Shown one piece after another: positions 12,571 through 24,291 of a DNA stretch of 64,000 bases. Below the pieces are notes generated by a model. That model worked only from the letters and a program-made list of their open reading frames with translations, did no database searches and was not told the origin of the DNA. Both the position numbers and the translations under genes were made by a program. The first letter of the stretch is position 1. The number at the start of each line of letters is the position of its first letter. The stretch lies in the NCBI RefSeq assembly GCF_037038585.1, contig NC_092520.1, positions 9,006,501-9,070,500 of the forward strand. Reading direction: 5' to 3'. This DNA is from Patagioenas fasciata. Its lineage: Eukaryota > Chordata > Aves > Columbiformes > Columbidae.

Positions 12571-14576
12571 ACCTTGTGTTTAGTTTCACATGTCATCTGT
12601 AGATATGGAGAAGCATTTAATTTCTGAGAAAGGGAATAGAGGTATCTTAAGGGAGGCTGAAACTCCAACTCGGGCCCAGTCTTGTACTGGTTGCTGGGAG
12701 GCCTGTGTCTTCGTGGTTGGATGTGCTCCTCATGTCCTTGCATGTAAATAGATGGTGTTGAAACGGAACTTGTTGTGCACCTTTCTCAAAGTAATCACTT
12801 CATGTATTCTGTAAATTGAGACAGCAGTTACCAAGTATTTCACAGCTTCAAGCTCTTCTTCACACCTCCAAAAACTGTATTTTCATTTTAGAAGGAACTG
12901 AGGTTACAAACACACCACAGAACTCCAAGAACCAGAAAGGGCAGATGATTGTACATGTGAACTTCTAACACTAAAGCTTTAATTAAGGCTGGAGAGAGAA
13001 GCTGAAATAGCCAAAACCTGGTTATTAAAGACACTTATCATTAGACCCAGTAATGTTACCTTTTGTGGGGACAAACCTATTGCCACCAAAGTGAGAAACA
13101 GTGGAACAACCTGATCAGGGAGATGTCTTCCGTTTTCTGCGTGTCTGTCACCTAAAGTCAGTAAAACTGTTGAAAAGGTTCATTACAACATGAAATTGGA
13201 TTGATTGCTGGGGAAATAGCATGACATCAGAGTGATGAACTTCTGCTCCTTTAGAAGAATAAAAAACAGGTCTATTATTCATCCGCATTTACAATCACTG
13301 CAGCAAACCAACCTGGAGGTCACCGATGCAGAAAGCCTTTGCTCACACAGCTTGTGCGCTCTTGGCCAGGAACAAAAGACTTTTATCCATGCACTGTAAC
13401 AAAGCAGGGGCCAAACCTCCTGTTGGGGAAAGCGATCGGAACTTGAATGATATCAGCAGAGATTTGGTTTCAAATGAATTTCAGCTAGCATAAAGCACTT
13501 CGGAGTCTGCCACCTAATGAGTCTTGCAGTAAATTCACTCCTAATTTATAACCATGCTAATGGGAACTGAATTTACCTAGAAGGGTGCATTCACATCATA
13601 AAGTCAGCAACTCCATAATTCAGTTAGCTACTAAGACAGGCTCCTGGAGACTGAAAGTCAGGCATGGGCTCTCTTATTTTGGTGCCTTAGACACTTCATA
13701 TTTAATTAACATTTGTGTAAGATGACAGAGCACAAACTGCTGTACCTGGAACAGGGGAGGAAACTTACCTCATTTAACTCCATTTGCAATGGCACATACG
13801 ACTTGCTGCAGTAATTTCTGAAGGTCTGTGGCATTTTGCAGTTGGCTCCGCCGTATCTAAACATTACGGCATTGCTGAGAAGACAAATGTCCTTGCAGGC
13901 AAATGTAGTTAACAGCACGATGGGCTGCAGGGCAGATGGGTGCAATGAGCATCTTAAAATGAGAAGCTGCTACAGTGACATGTCTCCCTTGACACAGCCT
14001 TGCCAATCCAGGATGACTGTACCCTCTGCATGTTGAGGGAGCAATAAATGGAGACATCTCAACATCTCCACTTGTCTTGAAGCAAGCAGTGTACTTTTCT
14101 GAAGCTCATCTGTTAAATTTTTTAAGATCCCAGCTGGATTTACATTAACTTGCAAAGAAATATATTTGCTCTGTTTCCAGGCTCATAAATACTTGACTGC
14201 TTTGTGAAAAGCTCTTAGTCCTGGTATAACCTATTCAAGCAAGAAAATCTGTGAAAACAATAGTCTGCAAGCTGTTCCCATGACAGAGAGGCTGTGGCTA
14301 AGTGGGTGCTCTTTATACCTACATGGAAATGCATCGATGTCTATGAGGTCTCAAAACACTAAAAGTGCACTAGGTAATCCATGGCGAAGTATTTTGGGTG
14401 CCATCAGAATTTCTGAGCAACTTCAAAAGCCACGAAAAATTGTCTCCCTGGGACCTGTCAGCCATTTCCAAAATAACTTGTAAATAAGATCACAGTAGTT
14501 TTTCTGAGCTTGTTTATGAGCTTGTGCCAGTTTCTCCAGTACATCTGGGTCCTTCAGGATCTTTGCTAGGTAGGGG
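12571..14576. other. Intergenic DNA, nothing recognised
   Basis: No gene, RNA or repeat identified. Confidence 0.45.
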
Positions 14577-15165
14577 TGCTGGGTCTGGATGGGATGGAGT
14601 TAACTTTCTTCCTAACAGGCTAATGTTATGCTTCGGATTTGTGGGTGAAACAGTGCCAATGACACATCAATGTTTTGGCTGTTGTTGAAGAGAGTTTGCA
14701 CAGCACCAAGGCTTTCTCTCTTTCCTACTCTGCCCATCTCACTCAACAGTTGGCTGGGGTGGGCAAGGGGCTGTGAGGGGACCCATCCAGGACAGCTGAC
14801 CCAACTGACCAAAGGGATATTCCATACCATGCCATGCTCAACAACAAAAGCCCCAGGAAAAGAGGAGGAAGAAGGCATGTTTTTGGTTATGGTGTTTGTC
14901 CTCTGAAGCAAGTGTTAGGAACGCTGATGTTTTCCTTGCCGGGAAGTAGCTAAACATCTGCCTGCAAATTGGAAGTAGTGGATAAATTCTTTTTTGCTTT
15001 TCATTTTGTCTGTGCATGCAGCTTTTGCTCTCCCTAATAAAAAGTCATTACCTCAAACCACAAGACTCCTCACCTTCCTTCTGTTTTCTCCACAACTCAC
15101 GAGAGAGGAGAGTGAGCAAGCAGCTGGGCGGGTGTCTGGCTGATAGCCACGCTCAACCCACAACA
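14577..15165 (+). mobile_element. ERVL-like LTR (fossil)
   Basis: Begins tgctgggtctggatgggatg and ends near gctcaacccacaaca, the TG...CA ends and inner words of a common avian ERV LTR type. It also carries gacagctgacccaactgacc, gatattccataccat and a late cctaataaaa signal. Flanking bases show no convincing target duplication. It is old and broken. The internal remnant that follows in the same orientation suggests a decayed provirus, not a solo LTR. Confidence 0.75.
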
Positions 15166-15554
15166 GCCTTTTTCAAGCACTGCGAGGAGCTTGAGATGAC
15201 AAGAGTTTTGATTTGAGCTTTTATAGCAGTTACAGCTGTTACCTGGCAGGGTCCTGTGCTGGTCACAGAATTTGCTTGCTTTGCTGTATATCAGAGGCCA
15301 GGGCTTGTCAGAGGCTGCTTTTGCTGTTTGCGGTGGTGCTTATCACTTCAATCCTGCCATGTTCCTGGACACATTTTGATAACAGCAATGGCCATGTGCC
15401 AGGACTGGCCTGTGGCCCTGGCACTGATGCTGTTCTGCTGCTGTGTCAGCTACATTACACCTCCCACTGCTCCTCCGGGATGGAGATGTCCAGCTCTGCT
15501 GCACGAGCTCCCAAATTTCTAGTACATCCTTACACATACTGTTTGATCATATCA
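15166..15554 (+). other. Possible internal leader of the same ERVL-like fossil
   Basis: Lies between the LTR and a CR1 fragment, in the place where a retroviral leader would be. I recognise no firm motif. The assignment is by position only. Confidence 0.3.
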
Positions 15555-15780
15555 TCCCTCTGTACTGGGCACTGGTGAGGCTGCACCTCGAATCCTGGGA
15601 TCAGTTTTGGGCCACTCACTACAAGAAAGACCTTAGGGGCTGGAGCGAGTTCACAGAAGGGAAAGGTGAGGGGTCTGGAGCACAAGTCTGATGGGAGTGG
15701 CTGAGGGACCTGGGGCTGTTTAGCCTGGAGAAAAGGAGCTTGAGAGGAGACCACCCTGTGGTTCCTCCTGCATGACCAGG
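15555..15780 (+). mobile_element. CR1 LINE internal fragment, sense
   Basis: Starts near ctgtactgggcactggtgag and runs through gggacctggggctgtttagc to about the gagaggagacc region. This corresponds to the end of CR1 ORF2 (the RPHLEYC...LGLFSLEKR region). It is truncated at both ends and sits inside the presumed ERVL-like remnant. Confidence 0.85.
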
Positions 15781-15834
15781 AGGAGGACATGAAGAAGTGG
15801 AACAAAGTGCCCACCTCAATCTAGAAACCCACAT

Positions 15835-16215
15835 ACACAAATTTCAAGGAAGACCACTGCTAAGAAGCACCCATCCAAGAGGGCTGACACTCCAATTGCC
15901 ACCAAGATAGTTGAAGACAACCACCAATGCCCCAGACACAGAAGAAGAGCTGAGAACTCTTCCCAGGCTTGATGAAGGAACTTTTGGTCTGAGACGACAG
16001 GACTCAGTGAATACTTCAACCAGGAATAGAGTCCCTGTCCCTGGCCAGGCAGAGGGAAGAGACAACCAGATTTACTGGATAGTGTGGATTTGATGGCCTG
16101 GTACATGGGATTCACAGGAGGAGAAGGCTCTGGTGGGCAGTGGTGCAAATGTACCCTCATGCCATCAGAGTACAAGGGAGCAGAGCCCATCTGGATTTCT
16201 GGAGTGACCTAGACT
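15835..16215 (+). mobile_element. ERVL-like internal fragment, gag end to protease region (fossil)
   Basis: The stretch around 16120-16210 reads like the protease region of avian ERVL elements. The preceding part would be the end of gag. It is broken and short, in the same orientation as the LTR at 14577-15165, in the order LTR, gag, protease. No polymerase or envelope region was seen. Confidence 0.65.
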
Positions 16216-18261
16216 GGAAATGTAAGAGTGAGTCATCTGTAGCCTGGTGAGCCCAAGAAACATCAGGACACCTAGGGAGAGATGCAACATACATATGGGC
16301 TCATGATTGCGGGGTGGACCTGACCACTGAAGCTATTGCACCAGTGGTAGATGGCAGTGCTATGGGGGGCAGAGAGAAGATAACTCAGAAAGGCAAGAGG
16401 AGCATCAGGCAACCCAGCACTGAAGACTTCTTTCCCTAACTTCCGAACTAGGATTTTATTGCCTTCAGCCACGTGCAGAGTTTACGTATTGAGATTTCAC
16501 AATGGTGAGACGCTGACACAGGCTTTGGGCTTCTCAGTAGTAGAGAATTACTACAGAAGAAGCAATAGTTTCTGCTGACACAAATCAGCGTGGCTCCATT
16601 GACTACAGAACCCCATTGACTCAGACAAGACTTAATCAAATATGTCTGTGATCACACACTTTATTTCACGATCCTATTTTTTCCTTCCCCCCTGGGATCT
16701 CAATGTTATTCAAGACACTGACAAGGATGAAAGTCAACAGAGTGTCATTAATACCAACCACAGCTTCAAAGTCTCTCTGTCCATTGCTCATACTCCACCT
16801 AAATTAAATTGGGTAAGATTTATCTGAGCCTGATATAACTAAATTAATCATGCAGAGCACTGACCCATCCTACCACAGGCTCCTGTGCCCCACCCTGCAC
16901 ATTTCATTCAAAGATAGTCTAATTTGCTGCAGATGTGCTTATCTAGCTGGAAAGCAGGCTGTGATGGGTGCTTCAGAAGGAAGAAATCTTTCCAGAAAGC
17001 GTGGCTCAGTGAATTCTTTTGTAAGAGGAATGTAGAATCTATTTTGTTGTTGTTGTTGATCTGCACTGAACTAGTTCTCCACTCCCTGCTCTTTGTCTCA
17101 ATATATTTCTGAAGCACAGTTAAGCTCCTAAGCCCAATTCAGTTCAAAATTGAGCAGAACACACCAGCCCTTTCCTCTGGGTTTTCCGTCAAGAGCTTAA
17201 GCAACTCTGGAGAGCTGCTGAGTAACAACATCCTGCCTGCAAGGTACCTCAAATGGTAAAGGAGAGTGAAGTTCTGCCAGATGTTCACTAGCAAAATACT
17301 GAAGCACAATAGCACAATGAGTAGCCAGCAGCCTGCCTTTGGGACACCAAAGAGAGCCAGGGCACCACACTGTGACCTGAGCAGTGACTGGAAAACCGAC
17401 TTGCACTGCAGAGTTCTCTCGTTCTTAAATAGATACAATCCCAATCAGAGCTGAAATGATTAAGGACAATGTTATGATTAATAGCAAGCGTCTTCTAGAC
17501 ACCAGTTGTCTTCTGTCCCGCTCCAGGCTGTTGCACCTTGCACACCTTTGCCTCCCAAGCTGTGTCTTGCACTTTGGCTTTGTCTCAGCACTGCAGTGAG
17601 GGTGGTATCAGAGCCAGTTCTGCTTCCCATGGCACAACCCCCAGCACTACTTCCCTCTTACTTCATGAGATGTAGCAGAACAGGGCGGGGAGGGGGCATG
17701 TACAGGTGCACATTGGGGCAGGGATGATAGATGGATGGTCCCACCACCAGGTGGATGATGATTTGAGAGAGAATGAGGTGCTGATGTTGCATTCAAGAGA
17801 CTGGGCCACTTTGTAGTATGGCAAATTTCACAGGTCGAGTCCCAGCAGAGAGTTCCGCAGGTATGAAGGCAACCTCCTCCAAAAGTCCCTGTCTGGCCTT
17901 TTTACCTCAAGGTTCAGTGGTGCTGCAACACTTGGTGGTGGCATGATGCTCACCTTTCCCAGTTTCAGGACTGAGGTGGAATCCTGAAGGATTCAAGGAG
18001 ACAGGCATCACCTACCAAAGTTCCCTGTCTCCTTGACCATCCCTTTCCATGCTGAATCACTTACCAGCAGGGCTGCTACAAAGCTACCCAGATGACCAGA
18101 AGGAGCTCCTCAGAAGCGGTTTCCTAGGAAACAGGGTGGGCACCATGAAAAGGCAATCATGAAACTATCTTTTAGAGAGAACGTGATGCTTCCAGGCTTC
18201 AACAAAAGCTGTGTGACCAGTATCTGATCACTAGAGACTGACAAGAGGCTGACAGCAGAGG
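16216..18261. other. Intergenic DNA, nothing firmly recognised
   Basis: No gene was seen. The part from 17500 to 18260 is somewhat GC-richer and could be an unrecognised old repeat. Confidence 0.4.
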
Positions 18262-18605
18262 ATCATAGAATCATTTTGGTTGGAAGGACCCTCAAGGTCA
18301 TCGGGCCCAACTACTAACCTAACACTGTCACTAAAGAGTGTCCCTATGAACCTTATCTATGCATCTTTTAAACACCTCTAGGGATAGTGACTCCACCACT
18401 TCCCTGGGCAGCCTGCTCCAATGCCTGCCAACCATTTCCATGAAGAAATGTTTCCTAAAATCCAATCTAAACCTCCCCTGGTGCAACTTGAGCCCATTTC
18501 CTCTTGTTCTGTCACTTGCTAATTGGTAGAAAAGACCTACACCCTCCATGCTACAACCTCCTTTCAGGTAGTAGTAGCCAGCGATAAGGTCTCCCCATGG
18601 AATGG
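18262..18605 (-). mobile_element. CR1 LINE 3' end, antisense
   Basis: From catagaatcattttggttgg through agtgactccaccacttccct to about gcgataaggtctccccatgg. This is the reverse complement of the CR1 3' end and is well preserved. Confidence 0.93.
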
Positions 18606-20465
18606 ACTAACAAGGGATGGATTCTCCCTGAGCATCCATGGAAATAAAATCCACATGAGGCCCCCAACCATGGCTTTGGTAAGGCGGTACAACTTACGGT
18701 GTGTGAACAATCACTTGGACAGTTTTATCACTTTAAACTCTTCGTTCCTTATACTTCGTTCTGTTTGTTAAGGTTAAATAGTATCCTGCTTTGTTGTAGC
18801 TGTTTGTACTCTGTTTGACACTGGTCACAGGCCACTGAAGGCATTTGCAAGAGTTCAGTACAGGGACCTGTGCTCAGTAACATGACCAATACAGAGGCTG
18901 CCATAGTCCAGGCCTCTTCTGGGGGTGAGAAGCAGTTTAGGTTTCTAAATGCAGCTCAGGGGATACCCAGCTTTGAAAATGTTTGGTTCACCTCATCTCA
19001 ATGGACTTGCTACTGATTCAGAGGGAAAATTAACCCTAAAGTGGAAAAGATCTCAAAGAAAACAGTGAGAAAAAGGAGGCATGTGTGCTCGTTGTTTGCA
19101 GAGTGGACTCTAGACAGATGGTCCTTTCTAGCTCCATGTACCAATGACTAGATAGCACCACCACTGACAACGCTAAACCCTTGATCTGTATCCTAAAGTC
19201 AAAGGAGATAACAGGGAGATCCCACGAAGGATACCAGATTTTGAAAAATATATATGAAAAACAGGGGGGAAGGTTAAAAAATTAGTTATCTTGCCTCATT
19301 AGTTTCCCTCTTTCCAGCCACCTCAGTGGTTTCAACAGTCTTCTGTCACAGGTCCACATGTGCTTGCCCTCCTTATTTTCACCTGGTTGAGAGGGGTGCC
19401 TCCCACCCCATGGCATCTTTGCAGAGCATGGCAGCACAAAGCAATCCCTACTGCAGCCCCCATCCAGACAGACGAACAGACAATACAGAGGTGTATACGC
19501 TGTGTATTTGTAAAAGCTGTAGGATGGCTGGCTGAGAGCATAGCAATAGCAGCCCTCCACCGTGTTGGTGTAAATGACAATAAATAGAAGAGAGCAGATG
19601 GGTGAGTTGATCAGAAACTGCAGTCCTGTTGTCAGACCCTGTAAGCTGCTGCCCTCCTACGGCAAGCTGGGACGGCCGCGCTCATCTCCAGAGCCGCTCT
19701 CTGTATTGTTAAATGAACTGAGTACCAGCTCAGTACCAGCTGCCAGGAATTACAGCTTCTCAACACCCAGTTTGTTGGTTCACTGTCTATCCGAAGCAGA
19801 AAATCAGCACCGTGGAGCGCTCAGCCTTTCTGTCCTGCGAAGGAAGCCTCTGCAAACAGAAAGGACTGTGTGCTGCTGAGGAGCAATTGCCATCCTGAGC
19901 CTGCCTGTGACATTGGTAGCACTAAACAACAAAGTCCCCACAGAGAGAGCACGGATCTGGGTCTCTTCTCCCTTAGTGACAGCTTTTTGTTGCTATTGTT
20001 TTGTTGTTGTATGTTTTTTCCAATGTCTGTATCTTGGCAACACGGGAGTTGTTGACTTGGAAACTCAGTGTTTTAAATAAGGAGAGGCTTGTTCAAGCTT
20101 TTCTGCTGAATCCTGCATCTGTTACCATGGCAGGGCTATGAAGTTAAACCTCAGTGCAGGTACCAGGCTTTTGCGTTCTTGCTAATGCTCCTCCAGCAAG
20201 TTCATCAGCCCCTTGCCCTCTTTATCACCCTGGTTCAAACCGATCGCAATGCTTCTTCCCCCAAATATCCCGTACACAGTTCCACCTTCCATCTCATCCT
20301 AGAATTAATGAAATCAGAATGAAAGCCATGCCCTGAAGGAGGAAATATCTCTGAACAAATTAAGATTCGCCCAACCGGCTCTTGTGAACAGAAGGAAACA
20401 AGGTGGCACCAAAGCTTCATGTTGAAATGACAGCCCCTGCCACTGAATGGAGGTGAGCAGTTCAT
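18606..20465. other. Intergenic DNA, nothing recognised
   Basis: No gene, RNA or identifiable repeat. Ends at the target duplication of the solo LTR. Confidence 0.45.
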
Positions 20466-21121
20466 TGTCGAGGGTTTATGACTGCAGGGTGACAATCAAA
20501 CCCTGGCAGATGTGTTGTTAACCTCCTCTCCCCTCCCACTTCCCCCTTTTGCCCCTCCCTCTCCCCCCTTCCCACTCAGGACAGGCGATCAGGAGGGAAA
20601 GAAGGACAGAGAGAAGAGAGTTGGAAAAATTAAAGATGTTTTACTAATGCTACTAATAAGAATAGAGAAAATAATACAAAATATACAAAACCAATCTTGA
20701 AAGTCTCAGCAACTGCAGAGCCAGCACCCAAAGTCCTGGACTGGACTCTGTAGCCAACCGGAGCTGGATTCAGTCTGTCACTAGGCCTCAGTTCGCAGGG
20801 ATGACTGGCAAGGTCCTCTCCTAATGTCGGCCATAAGCAAAAAGGAAAAAAGGGGGGACAAGATCCTCATGATCTCCCACTTTTAAATGAAGTATTCACA
20901 TGAATGGAATGTTATACACAGTTGGTCAGTTTCTTGGTCACCTGTTTCTCGTTGCCCCTCTCCCGAGGTGTGAATCTGTGCTTATCAATAACTTCGCATT
21001 CCATTGCTAGGTTTACCAAAACATGTGTCTGGTTCTCCAGGAAAACGCAGCTAATACGAAGGCTTTAGCTGACAGGCAAAATCACTAAAAGAGAAACTTG
21101 TTTTTTAACAAAACCAGGACA
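20466..21121 (-). mobile_element. Complete solo LTR of an endogenous retrovirus (ERVL-like fossil) with 5-bp target duplication
   Basis: On the minus strand the element runs from tgtcctggttttg to aaccctcgaca, that is TG...CA, 656 bp. The 5 bp before it (20461-20465) and after it (21122-21126) are both ttcat, a perfect target-site duplication. A 5-bp duplication is usual for ERVL-type integrases. Within it are a gtgtataacattcc TATA-like region and a long purine/pyrimidine block near the 3' end. No internal region is present, so it is the product of LTR-LTR recombination. The intact duplication suggests moderate age. Confidence 0.9.
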
Positions 21122-22414
21122 TTCATGAAGGCTGAAGCCAACCTGGCAGAAGAAGGGACCTTCAAGTAACTGAAAGTCAAAGGGGTTTTTATTATCAAGG
21201 AGCCTTTTCTGCTGTGAAAGCCTAAATTTTTACGTGCCTGCGTTAAAGCTGTGAGAAAAGCTCTGGGAACGGTACCAAGGGGCCACTTCAGACAACCTGC
21301 ACCTGCTGGCAACTGCTGAAAAATGCATCGGTTTTACTCACAGAGGTTTTATTTCATGGCTCTCAAACTTTACTGGATCAGTTAGAGCTTTTTCTAAAAA
21401 GTACTGCTAGCAATCTTCTTTTTTGGTCTGCGCTTTTATTCTAAGACATAACTTGAGCAGCCCTGGACTTCTACAGTGAAACAGATGTCTGAGGGAGCCT
21501 AATGTATTTTATTGTAAGTAGCACAAACTGAAAAGCAAGAATTCAATTTTGCAAAAATATTCTGAGGCTCTGGAATCTGCATTTTGCATTGACAGGGAGT
21601 AAAATGGAAACAAGTTGCCGTTGAAAGCTTCAGAGTTCAAAATCAGGATGATCCAGAGTTACAGTTTCACCTTTCAGAACTGGACCCAGGGCTGGTTTTG
21701 TATTTAAGGTCAGGAATATTTGAACATTGGCAGGGCCAGGCTTAGAGAGGTTCACCTATGACAGTTTTCTGAGGTGAGAATAAGTTCAGGCCAGAGAATA
21801 AGGGGAAACCAGGCTATATCAGGAGCAGTACACATCATCCAAATAGAACTGGGAGAAAACAGGGCCCCTTAAACTCTGCACAGGCCTCTCCATCACAAAT
21901 CTAATTCTCTGTAAGAAAAATTCAGAGCTGTTCTTTTGTCCCAAAGTCTGCCTTGGGATTGCATGCCTGCAGTGAATGCTCAGCCCTCCTGTCACCAGAT
22001 TCTGTGTTTTGGATCAATAGGTTTGCACCTCCAAAGCAAAATTTGCCTGTTCACACTATCTGCATGGACTCTCCACGTCTGCACCTGTACAGATCTGAAC
22101 TGATCTTAATTCTGTATGGCCTGTTGTGGGACACTTGAATTTTGTCTAGACGCTACCTGGCCAGAAATCGTTCTGGCCTGAAGGCAAGCATCGCCAGGGC
22201 TCTTACAAGGAAAGTCTTAGACAATCTCTCCTGTGCTTGCCCTCATTAAGAAGCTTGTCTTAGTCAAACTTCAGTTTAAGCATTCTCTGGGGAATGCTCA
22301 AAGCACTGGGCACCCCATCCTTGAGTCCCATGTGCACCTCAAGGATGCTCCGTCAGACTGACAACATGCACAGGCAAACCAGCTGTCCCCAAGGCTGCTC
22401 AGCTGCTGCTCCAC
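21122..22414. other. Intergenic DNA, nothing recognised
   Basis: No gene, RNA or repeat identified before the minisatellite. Confidence 0.45.
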
Positions 22415-22417
22415 AGC

Positions 22418-22803
22418 CCAGCACAGGTACAGCCACCCCACAGCACAGGTACGGTCACTCCACAGCACAGGTACTGTCACCCCACAGCACAGGTACAGCC
22501 ACCCCACAGCACACGTACGGTCACCCCACAGCACAGGTACAGTCACCCCCCCAGCACAGGTACTGTCACCCCACAGCACAGGTACAGCCACCCCACAGCA
22601 CACGTACGGTCACCCCACAGCACAGGTACAGTCACCCCCCCAACACAGGTACAGTCACCCCCCCCAGCACAGATACTGTCACCCCACAGCACAGGTACGG
22701 TCACCCCCACAGAACAGGTACAGCCACCCCACAGCACACGTACGGTCACCCCCACGGCACAGGTACAGCCACCCCACAGCACAGGTACAGTCACCCCACC
22801 TGC
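22418..22803 (+). repeat. 22-bp minisatellite
   Basis: About 17 tandem copies of a 22-bp unit, cagcacaggtacggtcaccc plus ca, with variants (acagcc, actgtc, acggtc) and C-runs that vary the unit to about 21-24 bp. Neighbouring units at 22441, 22463 and 22485 are exactly 22 bp apart. The unit lacks stop codons in several frames, which creates long but spurious open frames on both strands. Confidence 0.93.
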
Positions 22804-22854
22804 ACGGGTTGTTTCAGCCAGATCTGTTACTTCAAACCAGGAGCACTGTGTGCA

Positions 22855-23356
22855 TGCAGTTCTGGGCACCACAGGATACAGAGGATATAAAGTTACTGCA
22901 GAGTGTCCAGAAGAGGCTATGGAGCTGGTGACACTTTGGAGAGGAAACAGCATGAGGAGCAGCTAAAGTCACCGGTTTTGTTCAGTCTGGAGGAGACTGA
23001 GGAGAGAGCTCATGGCGGCTACAGCTTCCTCACAAGGGGAGGAGGAGGGGCAGGGCTGAGCTCTTCTCTTGAGTGACCACTGACAGAACCCAAGGGAATG
23101 GCAGGAAGATGTGCCAGGGGAGGTTTAGGTTGGACATGAGGAAAAGGTTCTTCACCCAGAGGGTGCTGGACACTGGAACAGGCTCCCCAGGGAGGTGTCA
23201 CAGCCCCAAGCCTGACAGTGTTCAAGAAGAGACTGGACAATGTCCTCAGACACACGGTGTGAACTGTGGGGTTGTCCTGTGCAGGGACAGGAGTTGGACT
23301 CGATGACCCTTGTAGGTCCCCTCCAGCTCAGGACTCGCTATGATATGATTCTATGA
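22855..23356 (+). mobile_element. CR1 LINE 3' end, sense (subfamily A of this window)
   Basis: From about tgcagttctgggcaccacag through gagctcatggcggctacagc and aggttcttcacccagagggt to gctatgatatgattctatga. It belongs to the same subfamily as 39595-40003. Confidence 0.9.
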
Positions 23357-23524
23357 CTTGCTGCCACCACTGGCCTGAAATCCCAGCAGACGCAGACGGA
23401 TCTGCTGCAGATCAGCCCCTTGCACGTCACCCCGGCTCAGCCAAGCCGTGAGAAAAGCTGGTGGGCTGACACAGCCAGGCTGCTGACACCATTTGAGCTT
23501 AGAAACCACGAGGAAGGGCCTCGG

Positions 23525-24008
23525 GCAAGCAAAAGCTTCACACTGTAGCATCAGCTTTTCTGAGTGGGTGGCTCTACAGTATATATGTTCAAACCAACGG
23601 AAAAAAAAATCCACTAACACATTCAGACAACAAAAAGCGGTGTGTTTTAAAGCTGATACGTCTCAGTGAACAAAGGATGTTTCATGCCACGGTAATTTTT
23701 ATAGTTATTTTAGATTATTTGTATGCAGTATTCAGTGTTCCTGCACTCAAACACAAAGATTTCCTTTGCCTCTTTAATCTTATACAGACTTTGTTTTAGT
23801 TACTGCAGCTGGCTGAGTTGAAGTCACTTGTTTAGAGCAGACACAAGGCAGCATGAGGTTCTTAGGGACATGGTTTAGTGCCAGTGCTGTGCTAACGGTT
23901 GGACTCGATGGTCCTGAGGGTCTTTTCCAACCAAAATGCTTCTATGATTCGGTGTAACCCGATTAACCAAGAGACACAACAGAACATCCCCGCTGTTCAG
24001 ACGACACG
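23525..24008 (+). repeat. Duplicated segment, copy A (upstream of CCDC90B promoter)
   Basis: This segment aligns along its length with 24958-25346. Shared blocks include tgtagcatcagcttttctg, ctgcactcaaacacaaagat and agagcagacacaaggcagca. Copy A is interrupted after ggcagcatg by a CR1 3' fragment (23857-23953) that copy B lacks. After the insert, the alignment resumes (taacccgattaaccaag against taacttgatttatcaag). By eye the copies differ moderately; no identity was computed. Confidence 0.85.
23857..23953 (+). mobile_element. CR1 3'-end fragment inserted in duplicated segment copy A
   Basis: About 97 bp of CR1 3' tail in sense orientation, from gttcttagggacatggttta to tctatgattcgg. It contains the diagnostic ggtcttttccaaccaaaatg. 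It is absent at the corresponding position in copy B, so it inserted after the duplication. Confidence 0.85.
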
Positions 24009-24074
24009 AAGCTGTCGCTCCTCCCCGCCGCATGGGGGCGCAGCGCCACCGCCCTCACCCCCCGGCCCCTGAGG

Positions 24075-24093
24075 ACTACAGTACCCAGCATGC
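24075..24093 (+). promoter_or_regulatory. ZNF143/Staf-type binding site
   Basis: The 19-bp sequence actacagtacccagcatgc fits the known ZNF143 (SBS) consensus ACTACA-N-N-TCCCAGMATGC closely, with one base off in the TCCCAG core. It lies about 100 bp upstream of the CCDC90B ATG, a usual position for this motif. Confidence 0.75.
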
Positions 24094-24125
24094 CACGCGG
24101 GGCTGGGCCGGAACGGGCGGTGTCA

Positions 24126-24137
24126 GCGCCTGCGCAG
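24126..24137 (+). promoter_or_regulatory. NRF1-like motif
   Basis: gcgcctgcgcag resembles the NRF1 core (GCGCNTGCGC type). It lies about 60 bp upstream of the CCDC90B ATG. NRF1 drives many nuclear genes for mitochondrial proteins, which suits this gene. The motif is short and CpG islands contain chance matches. Confidence 0.5.
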
Positions 24138-24194
24138 TGGGGCCGGTGGGCGGTGTGAGGCGGTGCGAAGCGGAAACGGCGGGCTCGTGCCGCG

Positions 24195-24291
24195 ATGAGG
24201 GGCGCCGCGCGTGGGGCCGCGCTGCTCGCCCGGGGCGGTGGCTCCAGCGTGGGAGCGCCCCGGGTCCTAGTGCCCCCCGCCCCGCGGAGAG
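24195..24291 (+). CDS. CCDC90B: CCDC90B coding exon 1 (mitochondrial presequence)
   Basis: ATG in a GC-rich island, with context gccgcgATGAGG. It encodes residues 1-32 ([18 protein letters not shown]...) and ends in phase 1 at the donor gag|gtgagg. This is the only ATG that joins the exon 2 frame. N-terminal presequences diverge fast, so the assignment rests on position, frame and composition. Confidence 0.85.

Noticed and set aside
22294-22890. 198-codon open frame as a host gene
   Set aside because: Most of it is the 22-bp minisatellite, and the opposite strand is equally open.
1-24000. DLG2 exons, expected by synteny to the left
   Set aside because: No PDZ, SH3 or guanylate-kinase coding sequence was recognised on either strand.
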